Made by a program: the position numbers and the translations under genes
Part shown: piece by piece, positions 17,923 to 26,614 of the stretch
Layout: each line of letters starts with the position of its first letter
Position numbering within the stretch: position 1 is the stretch's first letter
NCBI RefSeq assembly: GCF_014648555.1
Contig: NZ_BMRI01000010.1
Coordinates: 140,444 to 187,406, forward strand
Source: Kitasatospora griseola
GTDB lineage: Bacteria > Actinomycetota > Actinomycetes > Streptomycetales > Streptomycetaceae
Length of the DNA: 46,963 bases
Direction: 5' to 3'
Notes under the pieces: model-generated
What the model was told of the DNA's origin: nothing
What the model saw: only the letters and a program-made list of their open reading frames with translations
Database searches by the model: none

Positions 17923-19466
17923 TTTGCCCTCTCCATCTGCACCGGGGCCGGAGCCCCGGGCGGCACGAACGGCAGGCCCGCCGGCGCCCCGTTCTCGATC
18001 AGCTTCCACAGCGCGTCCGTGTCGGCGTGCTCCGCGACCAGGTCGCCCAGTGCGTCCAGCCGTTGCTCGCGCGCCGCCGCGAACGAGGTGTCCGGGGCCG
18101 GCACGAAGGCCCGCCCCGCGGCAGCGGCGACCGCGGTCAGGAACGTCCGACGGAACGCGTCGTTCTCCAGCACCCCGTGCCAGGTCGTCCCCCACACCGG
18201 CCCGACCCGGCAGCCGTCCAGCGCCGCGCCGTCGACATCGGTGACGAACGCCTCGCCGCCGTCCACCGACACCACCCCGTGGTGGATCTCGTAACCCGCC
18301 ACCCGCTCACCGAGCGCCACGCCCGTCGGACGGGCCAGCACCTTCTCCGCGCCGAACACCACCCGGGTCGGCAACAGCCCCAGACCGTCCACCGCGCCGG
18401 CCCGCGACTCGACCTCGTCCACGATCTCCCGGCCCAGCATCTGGTAGCCGCCGCACACGCCCAGCACGGGCAACCCCGCGGCGACCCGCTGCGCGAGCGG
18501 CTCCGCCAGGCCCTGCCCCCTCAGCCAGTCCAGGTCCGCGACGGTCGCCCGGGTACCCGGCAGCACCACCAGGTCCGCGTCCGCCAGCTCCTCCGGACGG
18601 GTCGCCCACCGGACCAGCACCCCCGGCTCCTGCGCCAGCGCATCCACGTCCGTGAAGTTCGACAGCCGCGGGAACCGCACCACCGCGACCCGCAGCACCT
18701 CCGCCCCCACCGGCCCGCCCGCCGCCGGACGCTGCGCCACCGACGCCAGGTCCAGCGAATCCTCCGCGTCCAGCCACAGCCCCTGAAGCATCGGGAACGT
18801 CCCCAGCACCGGACGCCCCGTCAACTCCCGCAACATCTCCAACCCCGGCGCGAGCAGCCGCGCGTCACCGCGGAACTTGTTCACGAACCAGCCCGCGACG
18901 AGCGACTGGTCGTCCGCCGAGAGCAGCGCGAGCGTCCCGAACATCGACGCGAACACCCCACCGCGATCGATGTCGCCGACGACGACCACCGGCAGCCGGG
19001 CCGCCGATGCCAGACCCATGTTCGCGATGTCCCGGTCCCGCAGATTGATCTCCGCCGGAGAACCCGCGCCCTCGCACACCACCACGTCGAACCGCGACCG
19101 CAGGTCCGCCAGACACTCCAGCGAGCGCTCCAGCAGCACCGGCTTCCGGTCCCGGTAGTCCAGCGCCCCGACCTCCGCCACGGCCCGCCCCATCAACACC
19201 ACCTGACTCCGGCCGTCCGCCCCCGGCTTCAACAGCACCGGATTCATCGCCGCCTCCGGCTCCACCCCCGCCGCCTGCGCCTGCATCGCCTGCGCGCGCC
19301 CGATCTCCGCCCCGTCGGCCGTCACGAACGAGTTCAGCGACATGTTCTGCGCCTTGAACGGAGCCACCCGCACCCCCTCGCGCCGCAGCCACCGACAGAT
19401 CCCCGCCGTCACCACACTCTTCCCGGCATCCGAGGTCGTCCCGGCCACCAACAACGCACCACTCAC
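17919..19466 (-). CDS. cobQ: cobyric acid synthase
   Basis: A 515-residue amidase. GTG 19466 is chosen over the longer frame because AAGGAGG lies just upstream and the protein then begins at the canonical [14 protein letters not shown] (P-loop-like ATP site, 9-17). [14 protein letters not shown] is a CobQ signature. The glutamine amidotransferase domain has Cys338 in [10 protein letters not shown] and the late GYEIHHG histidine. It amidates side chains b, d, e and g of adenosyl-cobyrinic acid a,c-diamide. It overlaps the chelatase start by four bases and follows cobD by 115 bases. Confidence 0.95.
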   Translation of the reverse strand: MSGALLVAGTTSDAGKSVVTAGICRWLRREGVRVAPFKAQNMSLNSFVTADGAEIGRAQAMQAQAAGVEPEAAMNPVLLKPGADGRSQVVLMGRAVAEVGALDYRDRKPVLLERSLECLADLRSRFDVVVCEGAGSPAEINLRDRDIANMGLASAARLPVVVVGDIDRGGVFASMFGTLALLSADDQSLVAGWFVNKFRGDARLLAPGLEMLRELTGRPVLGTFPMLQGLWLDAEDSLDLASVAQRPAAGGPVGAEVLRVAVVRFPRLSNFTDVDALAQEPGVLVRWATRPEELADADLVVLPGTRATVADLDWLRGQGLAEPLAQRVAAGLPVLGVCGGYQMLGREIVDEVESRAGAVDGLGLLPTRVVFGAEKVLARPTGVALGERVAGYEIHHGVVSVDGGEAFVTDVDGAALDGCRVGPVWGTTWHGVLENDAFRRTFLTAVAAAAGRAFVPAPDTSFAAAREQRLDALGDLVAEHADTDALWKLIENGAPAGLPFVPPGAPAPVQMERAK

Positions 19467-19581
19467 CGACGGCCTCCTTCGGAGACGAGAACAGCAACAG
19501 AGGAAAGCGGACGAACCGCGCACGCGCGTGCAGGCGTCCCGCTGCGCGGGGAACTGCGAAGGGCTGCGTCCGGGGACGCGG

Positions 19582-20532
19582 TCACCTGGACCGCCGGGTG
19601 CGGAGGGTGAGGGCGGCGAGTCGGGCGGTGGTGGTGACAGCGAGGGCCAGGGTGGAGACGCGGCGGGAGAGGCGGCAGGCGCGGTCGATGTCGCGGGCGG
19701 TGACCGGGGGGTGGCCGGCGCCCAGGACCGGGCGGTGCTCGACGCGGTCGCCGTAGCGGAGGGTGCCGCCGAGTCGGACGCCGAGGGCGCCGGCGAACGC
19801 GGCTTCGGCCTGGCCGGCGTTCGGGCTGGGGTGGGCGGAGCCGTCGCGGCGCCAGACGCGCCAGGTGCGGGCGGGGGAGTCGGAGGCGGCGACGGTGAGC
19901 AGGGCGGTGAGTCGGGCGCCGGGCCAGCCGGCGACGTCGTCGAGCCGGGCCGAGGCCCAGCCGAAGCGCCGGTACCGCTCGGACTTGTGACCGACCATCG
20001 CGTCCAGGGTGTTGACGGCCCGGAAGGCCAGCAGCCCGGGGACGCCCGCGATGCCGCCCCAGACCAGGGCGTTGACGACCGCGTCCGCGGTGTTCTCCGC
20101 GACGGACTCCACCACCGCCCGGGCGATCTGCTGCTCGTCCAGCCCGGAGGGGTCGCGCCCGCACAGGTGCGGCAGCCGCTCCCTGGCGGCGGTCAGATCA
20201 CCGGCGGCCAGGGAGTCCCCGATGGCCCGGGCCTCCCGGGTGAGAGACGTCCCGCCGAGGACCGTGAACGTCGCACCGGCGGTGAGCGCCGCCGCGGCGA
20301 GCGGCGAACGACGGACGGCCCGCGCGGCGAGTGCCGCTCCGCCCGCGACCCCGCCGACGGCGAGCCCCGTGTACACCGCGCCGACGGCACGACGGTCGCG
20401 CCACAGCCGGCGTTCCAGCCGGGCCGCGGCGGTGCCGAACAGGGCGACGGGGTGTCCGCGTCGGGGGTCTCCGAGCCGGGCGTCCGCGAGGTATCCCGCG
20501 ACCGCGCCCACCAGGTACGGGGCAGCCCGCAT
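19582..20532 (-). CDS. cobD: adenosylcobinamide-phosphate synthase
   Basis: A 316-residue membrane protein of the CobD/CbiB family, which joins aminopropanol or its phosphate to cobyric acid to form adenosylcobinamide (phosphate). Diagnostic segments are [60 protein letters not shown] (shown in part) and [21 protein letters not shown]. Several hydrophobic helices run through the first half. It is the first gene behind the cobalamin riboswitch. GTGAGGA lies about nine bases before the ATG and could be masked by the hairpin of the riboswitch expression platform. Confidence 0.94.
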   Translation of the reverse strand: MRAAPYLVGAVAGYLADARLGDPRRGHPVALFGTAAARLERRLWRDRRAVGAVYTGLAVGGVAGGAALAARAVRRSPLAAAALTAGATFTVLGGTSLTREARAIGDSLAAGDLTAARERLPHLCGRDPSGLDEQQIARAVVESVAENTADAVVNALVWGGIAGVPGLLAFRAVNTLDAMVGHKSERYRRFGWASARLDDVAGWPGARLTALLTVAASDSPARTWRVWRRDGSAHPSPNAGQAEAAFAGALGVRLGGTLRYGDRVEHRPVLGAGHPPVTARDIDRACRLSRRVSTLALAVTTTARLAALTLRTRRSR

Positions 20533-20574
20533 GGCGTTGTGTCCTCACTCAGGGTCCGCGCCCTGGATCGACGG

Positions 20575-20700
20575 AACGGGGGCCAGAGTCTCCTGACTTC
20601 CGGTCACCCCCGCGTGGGGTGTCCGGTCACAGTGGCGGGACCGCGCCGGACTCGCACCGGCTTCCTCTGCTTGCCTCCGTTTGGCCCGAAGATCCCACCA
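20575..20700 (-). promoter_or_regulatory. cobalamin riboswitch in the cobD leader
   Basis: Read on the minus strand the leader has the ordered hallmarks of the adenosylcobalamin riboswitch: GAAGCCGGTGCGAGTCCGGC (20664-20645), the GCCACTGTGACCGG core (20636-20623) and the B12 box AGTCAGGAGACTCTGGCC (20598-20581). It ends about 49 bases before cobD. A small stem, CAGGG with CCCTG, just before the ribosome site may be the switching element. It should shut down cobD-cobQ-chelatase-cobO-cobB when B12 is plentiful. Boundaries are approximate. Confidence 0.93.
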
Positions 20701-20959
20701 CGCCCGCTTCGCGACAGTCAACCGAGCCGACGGAGGGTTTGGTCACACACCGTCGCGCGCCCCGGCGAGCGCCCCGCCGAAGGCCCGTCCAGGCCCGGGC
20801 CCGAGGTCAGAGGGTCCGGACGGGTCCTCAACAGGACCGCCCCGGCGACCGCCTGAGGCTGTGTTGGTACCGTCCATGCGCTCCGGCCGTCGCCCGACGG
20901 GTCCCGGGCTGCCACTGCATTTCACCGGCCCGGGCGGGCGGGACATCGAGGGAGGCACC

Positions 20960-21454
20960 GTGCGACAGCTGGTCCGGCGAGCCGCGTCGGTCGTCGTGGG
21001 GACGGCCGCGCTGGCGGGGGTCTCGGGGTGTGCGGGTTCGAGCGGTGCCGTCGCCGGGATCTCCGTGACCGAGGACGGGCGGCCGTTGGGGGTGCTGATG
21101 GCCTGTGGGCAGCGGATCGACGGCGCGAGCCTCTACACCAGTGAGGGCAGCCACACGGAGACGGTCGGGGAGTGGACCGCCAAGCCGGCGCTCGGGTCCG
21201 GGCTGAGCACCTGGGCGTTGGACGCGCCTGCCGAGGGCTGGGAGACGGCCAGGTCCGCCGGCCCGCTCGACGCCGGGACCACCTACCACCTGCGCGGCTG
21301 GACCAGGGACGACTCCCGGTCGTCGACCTCCGTCGACTTCACCCCGGAGGACCTGGAGCAGCTCGCGCCGGGACACGTCCGCTACTACGGGCCCACCTCC
21401 ACGCTCACCGTCCCCGTCGCGGAGTTCGAAGCCACGGCCTGCAAGAAGCACTGA
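20960..21454 (+). CDS. putative lipoprotein, unknown
   Basis: A 164-residue protein starting at GTG 20960 with GAGGGAGG seven bases upstream. MRQLVRRAASVVVG begins a lipoprotein signal peptide and VSGC is a good lipobox, so Cys24 would be lipidated. The rest is a small beta-rich domain (GISVTEDGRPLGVLMACG, TTYHLRGWT, STLTVPVAEF). No family is recognised. It is divergent from the cobalamin operon and followed by a gap of about 400 bases. Confidence 0.7.
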   Translation: MRQLVRRAASVVVGTAALAGVSGCAGSSGAVAGISVTEDGRPLGVLMACGQRIDGASLYTSEGSHTETVGEWTAKPALGSGLSTWALDAPAEGWETARSAGPLDAGTTYHLRGWTRDDSRSSTSVDFTPEDLEQLAPGHVRYYGPTSTLTVPVAEFEATACKKH

Positions 21455-21862
21455 CCCCGCTCGGCGCAGCGCGTCCGGCGTCGGCTCGCCGCGCGCGTAC
21501 GCCGCGAACTTCCGGATACGGGCGGCCAGTTCGGTCTTTGCGTGCTCCTCAGCCCGGCGCGCCAGGCCTTCAGCGCGGACAACCGGTCGGTCCGACGCCG
21601 GGTGCCCGCCGCCACGGCCGACCCTGTGGTCGTGTCGACCGGGGACGGCAGTGCAGCGCTCGATCGGTGGGTCGCCAGGCCCGCACGGCAGGGAGCTCCA
21701 GTGGAGATCATTCAACTCGCTTTCAGGGATGCTCCGTTGGCGCACCGAAGGGCGGATCGCACCGCGCCTGCCGAGCGCCGCCGCTGCCGCGCCGCCCGGA
21801 ACGACGGGGCGGCACCCGGGCGACTGGTGCCGGGCCCGGTCGGCCGGTAAGAATCACGCACG
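21455..21862. other. 408-base intergenic stretch with a possible gene remnant on the minus strand
   Basis: No intact gene is convincing here. On the minus strand about 40 codons (roughly 21575-21455) read as a well-formed amphipathic helix region ending ARGEPTPDALRRAG. The frame then runs into antisense of the lipoprotein gene. It could be the decayed end of a lost gene or chance; I cannot name a family. Confidence 0.25.
21848..21854 (+). promoter_or_regulatory. candidate -10 for a leaderless transcript
   Basis: TAAGAAT lies eight bases before ATG 21863, and there is no ribosome site between them. This spacing fits a leaderless mRNA. No good -35 was found. Confidence 0.35.
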
Positions 21863-24800
21863 ATGATCCACACCTCTTTCTCCGCCGACCGCCTGCTCGC
21901 CGCCGTGGAGCCGCTGCCCCACGCCGAGCGCCTGCGGACGGTGGCCCGCACCGCCCACGCCCTCGCCGCCACCGGCGAACTCGCCGCCCTGCTCGACGAG
22001 CTGGCGGGCCACGGCGGCTACGGCCGACGGCTGGCGGCACTCGCCGCCCAGGCCGGGCGGCACACCGACCACCTCACGGCCCGACTCGCCGACCCCGATC
22101 CGGTGGTGCGCCGCTACGCGCAGCGGGCGATCCGTCGGCTGCCGGTGCCGGACGAGGCGGTGGAGCGGGCGGTGCTCGCCGCGCCCACGGCCGTCCGGGG
22201 CGAGCTGGTCGGGGCGGTCCTCCGCTCGGGGCGGTCGGAGCTCGCGGAGCGGCTGGTCGCGGCGCTGAGCCGCAGTCACGGGCCGGTGGCCGCCGCGCCG
22301 CTGCTGCCGCTGTGCTCGCCCGGGTTCGTGGCCGTCGAACTCCCGGCCTTCGTGCACGCCGTGGACGTCACGGCCGCGCTCGGGCACCGGCATCCGCAGG
22401 CCGTGCTGGACGCGGTCGAGCCCCAGCTCGCCGCCCGGGCGAGCCGGCGCGACGCCTGGGCCCGGCACGCCCGGGGCCTGGCCGCCGCAGCCCGGCACCG
22501 GCCGCTGCGGATGCTCGACCTGCTGGAACGGTGGCACGGGGGCGGCCTGTCGAACCTGCTGCGCGACCGCCTCGCCGACCTGGCCGACGCCGACGCCGAG
22601 CGCACCGTCCGGCTGCTGATCACCGCCGGTCGGAGCCGGCACGACCCGCCGCTGCGCCCGGCCGTCGCCCGCCGCCTGGCCGCGGCCGCCCCGCCGTCGC
22701 TGACCGAGCTCGCCCACCAGGGCGTCGGCCACGACCTGGCGCTGCTGCGGGCGCTGCCGCCCGGGCGCCGCACCGCGTTCCACGACGCCGCGCATGCCGA
22801 CACCGGCCGCCGGTGGGCGGGCCACGCCGATGCGCTCGCCCTGCTGCCCGCCGCCGACCGGTACGTCCGGGCCCGGGCCGGGATCGACCGCCTGCGCCGG
22901 GCGAAGGACGGGGGCGACGACAGCGCCGACCGGCTGACCGCCCTGCTGCCGCCCGAGGAGGCCCGGCCCCGGCTGCTCGCCGGGACCGGCGCCCCCGACC
23001 CCGAGGACCGGGCCCACGCCTGGCGTCTGCTGATCCGCAACGCCGGCCTCTCCGGCGACCCGGCGGCCGTGCAGCAGCTCCTGACGCTCACCCGCCGCCT
23101 GCGCAACGAACAGGACCTGGTCCGTCGGGCCGCGCCGGCCGCCCTAGGCGAACTGTCCCGGGGCCTGCGGGACGAGCACGCGCCCGACCTGCACCGCCTC
23201 GCCGAGGACGCGCTCACCGCCCGCGACTGCTCCGACCGCACCCGCGCCGCGCTCACTGCCGCGGCCGTCGCCGTCCTCGGGCGCCACAACGCCGGGACGG
23301 CCCTCGCCGACTGGGCCGGCCACGTCCTGGAACGCACCGGCGCGCGCGGCCTGGACCTGCCGCGAGGCAGCGAACGGGCCGTCGTCGAGGCCCTCCGCCC
23401 GTCCCTGCACCGCTCGGCCGCGACCGCCGACGCCACCCTGCTGCTCGCCGTCGCCGAGGCGGCCGGCCCCCGGACCAGGCGCACCCTCGCCGACCTGCTG
23501 ATCCGGACGGTGCGCGGCGGCAGCGATCCGGCCGCCCGCCGCGCGCAGGCCCTGCTGCCCGTCGACCCGGCCGCGCTGCCCGACCTGCTCGCCCTCCTCG
23601 ACGTGCTGGAACGCGACGCCGTCCAGGCCGGGCCCGGCGCCACCGGCCGCAGCGAACGCCTCGACGGCCTCACCGCCGCCCTGGCCGCCGTCCGCACCGA
23701 CCTGGTCGACCGCCTGCTGACCGCCCCGACCCCGCCGGACACCGCCACCGCCGACCGCTGGACACCCCGTCAGCAGCAGGCCGCGGCCGCCGGTCAGGCG
23801 GCCGTCGCCGACGACCCGCAGCGCCCCGTCGAGGAGCGCGCCGCGGCGCTCCGGGCCGCCGCCCGAATACCCGGCCACGGCGCGGCCCTGCTCCGCCGCT
23901 GGGCCGACCACCCGGACACGGTGCTCGCCGAGACCGCGCTCGCCGCCCTGCCGACCACCGACGACCCCGCCGCCGTGCTGCCCGACCTGCTGGCCCGGGC
24001 TGCCGACAACCGCGCCCGGGTCGCGCTGCACGCGGCCGACCGCGCCGCCCGCCACACCCCGCCCGGGACGCTCGCCGCCCTGCTGCGCGCGCCGGCACTC
24101 GGCGACGCGCCCGCCAGGATCACCAGCCGGAAGCAGGCCGTCCGCCTGGCCGCCCGCCACCTGCCCGCCGAGGCCGCCGCGACCCTCCTGCTGGACGCCG
24201 TCCGGGCCCCGGGCGGGCACCCGGACGTCCGCACCGCCGCGCTGGCCGAGACCCTGCACCGGCTCGGCGACCGCCGGGCCGACGACACCCCGGCGCCGGC
24301 CGGCGAACTGCGCTGGGCCCTGCTCGCCGAGATCGCCGCCCACGGCACCCCCGACCAGCGCCGACGGCTCACCGAAGTCGACCCGCACCGCCTGCCGCCC
24401 GCCGACCACCCCCGGTACGCCGAACTGGTCGCCGGCCTGCTGGAGAGCGGCGACCGGTCGGTCGAGGACGCCGCCCGCACCCGCCTCGCGGACCTGGCCG
24501 GGCACGTTCCGCAGGCGGTCGCCGGGCTGGCCCGGACCGTCCTCGATCCGGACGACCGGCGCCGCTGGGAGTCGGCCGCCGAGACCCTCACGGTGATCGC
24601 CCTGGGCGACACCCCGCACCCGCTGGGCGGCTGCGCGCCCGGCAGCGTGCTCAGCGGCGTGCTGACCGCGCTGGCGGCGTCCGTCGGCGCGGGGGAGGAC
24701 CGGAGCCGCGAGCGGCTGGCCCGGTTGCAGAACCGGCTGTTCCTCCACTCCTGGAACAACCCGAACGCCGCGGCGGTGTGCCGGGCCGCCGCCGCCGTCC

Positions 24801-25183
24801 TGCTGGTCGAGCCCGCGCTGCGCCGGTCGGCCGTGGAGCTGCTGGTCGGGGCGGTCGACGTGAGCGCCGAGGACCTGGGCGACCGGCTGGTCCGGCTGCT
24901 GCCGCTGCTGACGGACCGTCCGGCGCTCGCCGTGCGGGCCGCCGAGGAGCTGGGCCGCAAGGCGCAGTACGGGTGGGCGAGGACCGCCCCCGCGCTGGCC
25001 GCCGCCCGCCGGCTGGCCCCGGACGGCTCGTTCGCCGGCGGCATGCTCGCCGTCGCCCTGGCCCGGGCCGGCGCCCGCGACCGCTGGTCCGAGCCGTGGC
25101 GGGCGCTGCTGCGCGAGCTGCGCCGCCACCCCGAGCCGGACGTCCGAGACGAGGCGCACACGATCCGCACCGACACCGACTGA
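21863..25183 (+). CDS. very large alpha-helical (HEAT-like) repeat protein, unknown
   Basis: A 1106-residue cytosolic protein without signal peptide or membrane helix. It is almost wholly helical, with repeated HEAT/ARM-like units such as DPDPVVRRYAQRAIRRLP near residue 80, DLVRRAAPAALGELSRGL (about 415-435) and many ALAALP and LLARAADNRARVALHAAD helices later. Such solenoids bind proteins or nucleic acid. No catalytic motif is seen. Codon use matches the neighbours, so it is not a recent import. No ribosome site precedes ATG 21863, suggesting a leaderless mRNA. It stands alone between the lipoprotein and the alpha/beta hydrolase. Repeat-protein class is moderately sure; function unknown. Confidence 0.65.
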   Translation: MIHTSFSADRLLAAVEPLPHAERLRTVARTAHALAATGELAALLDELAGHGGYGRRLAALAAQAGRHTDHLTARLADPDPVVRRYAQRAIRRLPVPDEAVERAVLAAPTAVRGELVGAVLRSGRSELAERLVAALSRSHGPVAAAPLLPLCSPGFVAVELPAFVHAVDVTAALGHRHPQAVLDAVEPQLAARASRRDAWARHARGLAAAARHRPLRMLDLLERWHGGGLSNLLRDRLADLADADAERTVRLLITAGRSRHDPPLRPAVARRLAAAAPPSLTELAHQGVGHDLALLRALPPGRRTAFHDAAHADTGRRWAGHADALALLPAADRYVRARAGIDRLRRAKDGGDDSADRLTALLPPEEARPRLLAGTGAPDPEDRAHAWRLLIRNAGLSGDPAAVQQLLTLTRRLRNEQDLVRRAAPAALGELSRGLRDEHAPDLHRLAEDALTARDCSDRTRAALTAAAVAVLGRHNAGTALADWAGHVLERTGARGLDLPRGSERAVVEALRPSLHRSAATADATLLLAVAEAAGPRTRRTLADLLIRTVRGGSDPAARRAQALLPVDPAALPDLLALLDVLERDAVQAGPGATGRSERLDGLTAALAAVRTDLVDRLLTAPTPPDTATADRWTPRQQQAAAAGQAAVADDPQRPVEERAAALRAAARIPGHGAALLRRWADHPDTVLAETALAALPTTDDPAAVLPDLLARAADNRARVALHAADRAARHTPPGTLAALLRAPALGDAPARITSRKQAVRLAARHLPAEAAATLLLDAVRAPGGHPDVRTAALAETLHRLGDRRADDTPAPAGELRWALLAEIAAHGTPDQRRRLTEVDPHRLPPADHPRYAELVAGLLESGDRSVEDAARTRLADLAGHVPQAVAGLARTVLDPDDRRRWESAAETLTVIALGDTPHPLGGCAPGSVLSGVLTALAASVGAGEDRSRERLARLQNRLFLHSWNNPNAAAVCRAAAAVLLVEPALRRSAVELLVGAVDVSAEDLGDRLVRLLPLLTDRPALAVRAAEELGRKAQYGWARTAPALAAARRLAPDGSFAGGMLAVALARAGARDRWSEPWRALLRELRRHPEPDVRDEAHTIRTDTD

Positions 25184-25284
25184 CCGGTCACCGAGCGTCA
25201 CCCCAGGTGCCGTTCCGATTCGCCGAGCGGTCCGCGGGCGGGTGCACTGGAGGCACAGGACCCGCCAGCCCCCGGGAGACCGCC

Positions 25285-26397
25285 ATGCGTTGGGGAACCG
25301 CCGCCGTCGTCGCAGCCGCCGCCGCAGGGACCGGAGCGGCGGCGTTCCTGCTGCTCGGCCGGAAGATGTCGGACCAGGTGGTGCAGCCGGGCGCGGTCGA
25401 ACCGCCGCCGCCGGTCACCGTGCACGAGCTCGGCCCGGGCCGGGTCACGCTGACCGCGACCCCGGACACCGTCCGCCGCGGCCACTACGCGCTGGAGTGG
25501 GGCCTGGGCGGCCACGCCGTGGTCGGCGAGGTGCTCGGCTCCGGCGGCGGGACGGTCACCCGGCGGTTGGAGCGGGCCGAGCACGGCACCCTCGCCGTCG
25601 GCACCGAAGTCCGGCTCACCCCCCGGGTGCTGCTCGGCGATCCGCGCACCGCGCTCGGCCTGGACTACTCCGAGACGGCCGTGGCCGGCGAGCTCGGCGC
25701 TTTCCCGGCCTGGCGCACCGCCGGCATCCGCGGCACCTGCGTGGTGCTGATCCACGGCGCGGCCGCCGACCGCTCGCAGGCGCTGCCCGTGCTGCCGCTG
25801 CTGCACGTGCTGCGGCTGCCCACCCTGACGGTCACCTACCGGGGCGACGCGGGCGCGCCCGCCTCCCCGGACGGCCTCGGGCACTTCGGCGAGACCGAGT
25901 GGCAGGACGTCGACGCGGCGATCCGCGCCGCACTCGACCAGGGCGCGGGCCGGGTCGTGCTGTACGGCTGGTCGGTCGGCGCGACCGTCGCGCTGTACAC
26001 CGCCGCCCGCTCCGCCCGGCGGGCGCAGATCGCCGGGCTGGTGCTGGACTCCCCGGTGCTGGACTGGCCGGAGTCGGCACGCCGGGCGGCCGGCCGCGGC
26101 GGGGCGTCCCCGATGCTCGCCGAACTCGGCGCGCTCGCCGCCCAGGGCCGCACCGGCGTCGACCTGGCGGGCTTCGCCCGGATCGCGTCCGGCGCCGACC
26201 TGCCCGCGCCCACCCTGCTGCTGCAGAGCCCGGACGACCCGATCAGCCCGTGGGCGGCCGCCGAGCGGCTCGCGGCCGAGCGCGCGGACCTGGTCAGCCT
26301 GCACTCGGTGCCACGAGCGCAGCACGCCGCGCTGTGGAACGCCGACCCGGCCCGGTACACCGAGGCGCTGCGCCGCTTCCTCACCCCGCTGCTGTGA
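25285..26397 (+). CDS. membrane-anchored alpha/beta hydrolase
   Basis: A 370-residue protein from ATG 25285 (GGGAG upstream). An N-terminal helix (about residues 5-24) anchors or exports it. After a region of about 120 residues of beta structure, the hydrolase fold starts at CVVLIHGAAADRSQ (oxyanion HG). The nucleophile is Ser230 in YGWSVG, the acid is in SPDDPISPW and the histidine is His347 in RAQHAALW, so the triad is complete. Substrate unknown; the family includes BAAT/DLH-like esterases and peptidases. The preceding gene ends 101 bases upstream on the same strand. Confidence 0.8.
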   Translation: MRWGTAAVVAAAAAGTGAAAFLLLGRKMSDQVVQPGAVEPPPPVTVHELGPGRVTLTATPDTVRRGHYALEWGLGGHAVVGEVLGSGGGTVTRRLERAEHGTLAVGTEVRLTPRVLLGDPRTALGLDYSETAVAGELGAFPAWRTAGIRGTCVVLIHGAAADRSQALPVLPLLHVLRLPTLTVTYRGDAGAPASPDGLGHFGETEWQDVDAAIRAALDQGAGRVVLYGWSVGATVALYTAARSARRAQIAGLVLDSPVLDWPESARRAAGRGGASPMLAELGALAAQGRTGVDLAGFARIASGADLPAPTLLLQSPDDPISPWAAAERLAAERADLVSLHSVPRAQHAALWNADPARYTEALRRFLTPLL

Positions 26398-26530
26398 CCC
26401 CGGGAGGGGAACCGGAACCGGTCCCACCGCGTCCTGTTCCCGAACCCGGCGCGGAGCGATCACGTCAAGCGCCATGTCCATGCCGAAAAGCGGAGTGGTT
26501 CGTCCCGCTTTGGACCCGCTTGTCCCCCCG

Positions 26531-26542
26531 CCGTTCGAACGG
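26531..26542. promoter_or_regulatory. 12-bp palindrome upstream of the 498-residue gene
   Basis: CCGTTCGAACGG is a perfect palindrome 73 bases before GTG 26615, followed by another TTCGGAC half. It may be an operator; no regulator is adjacent. Confidence 0.25.
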
Positions 26543-26614
26543 TTCGGACAATGCGCCGAGACAGCCCGGCAGCCGATGTGACAGAAGGCCCGTGCAAGGG
26601 GAAGACTGCACGGC

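Noticed and set aside
21172..26397. A 1741-codon plus-strand frame running through the repeat-protein gene into the hydrolase
   Set aside because: Only its end (from 25285) is the real hydrolase gene; the earlier part is a shifted frame of the repeat protein with Arg/Pro-rich low complexity.
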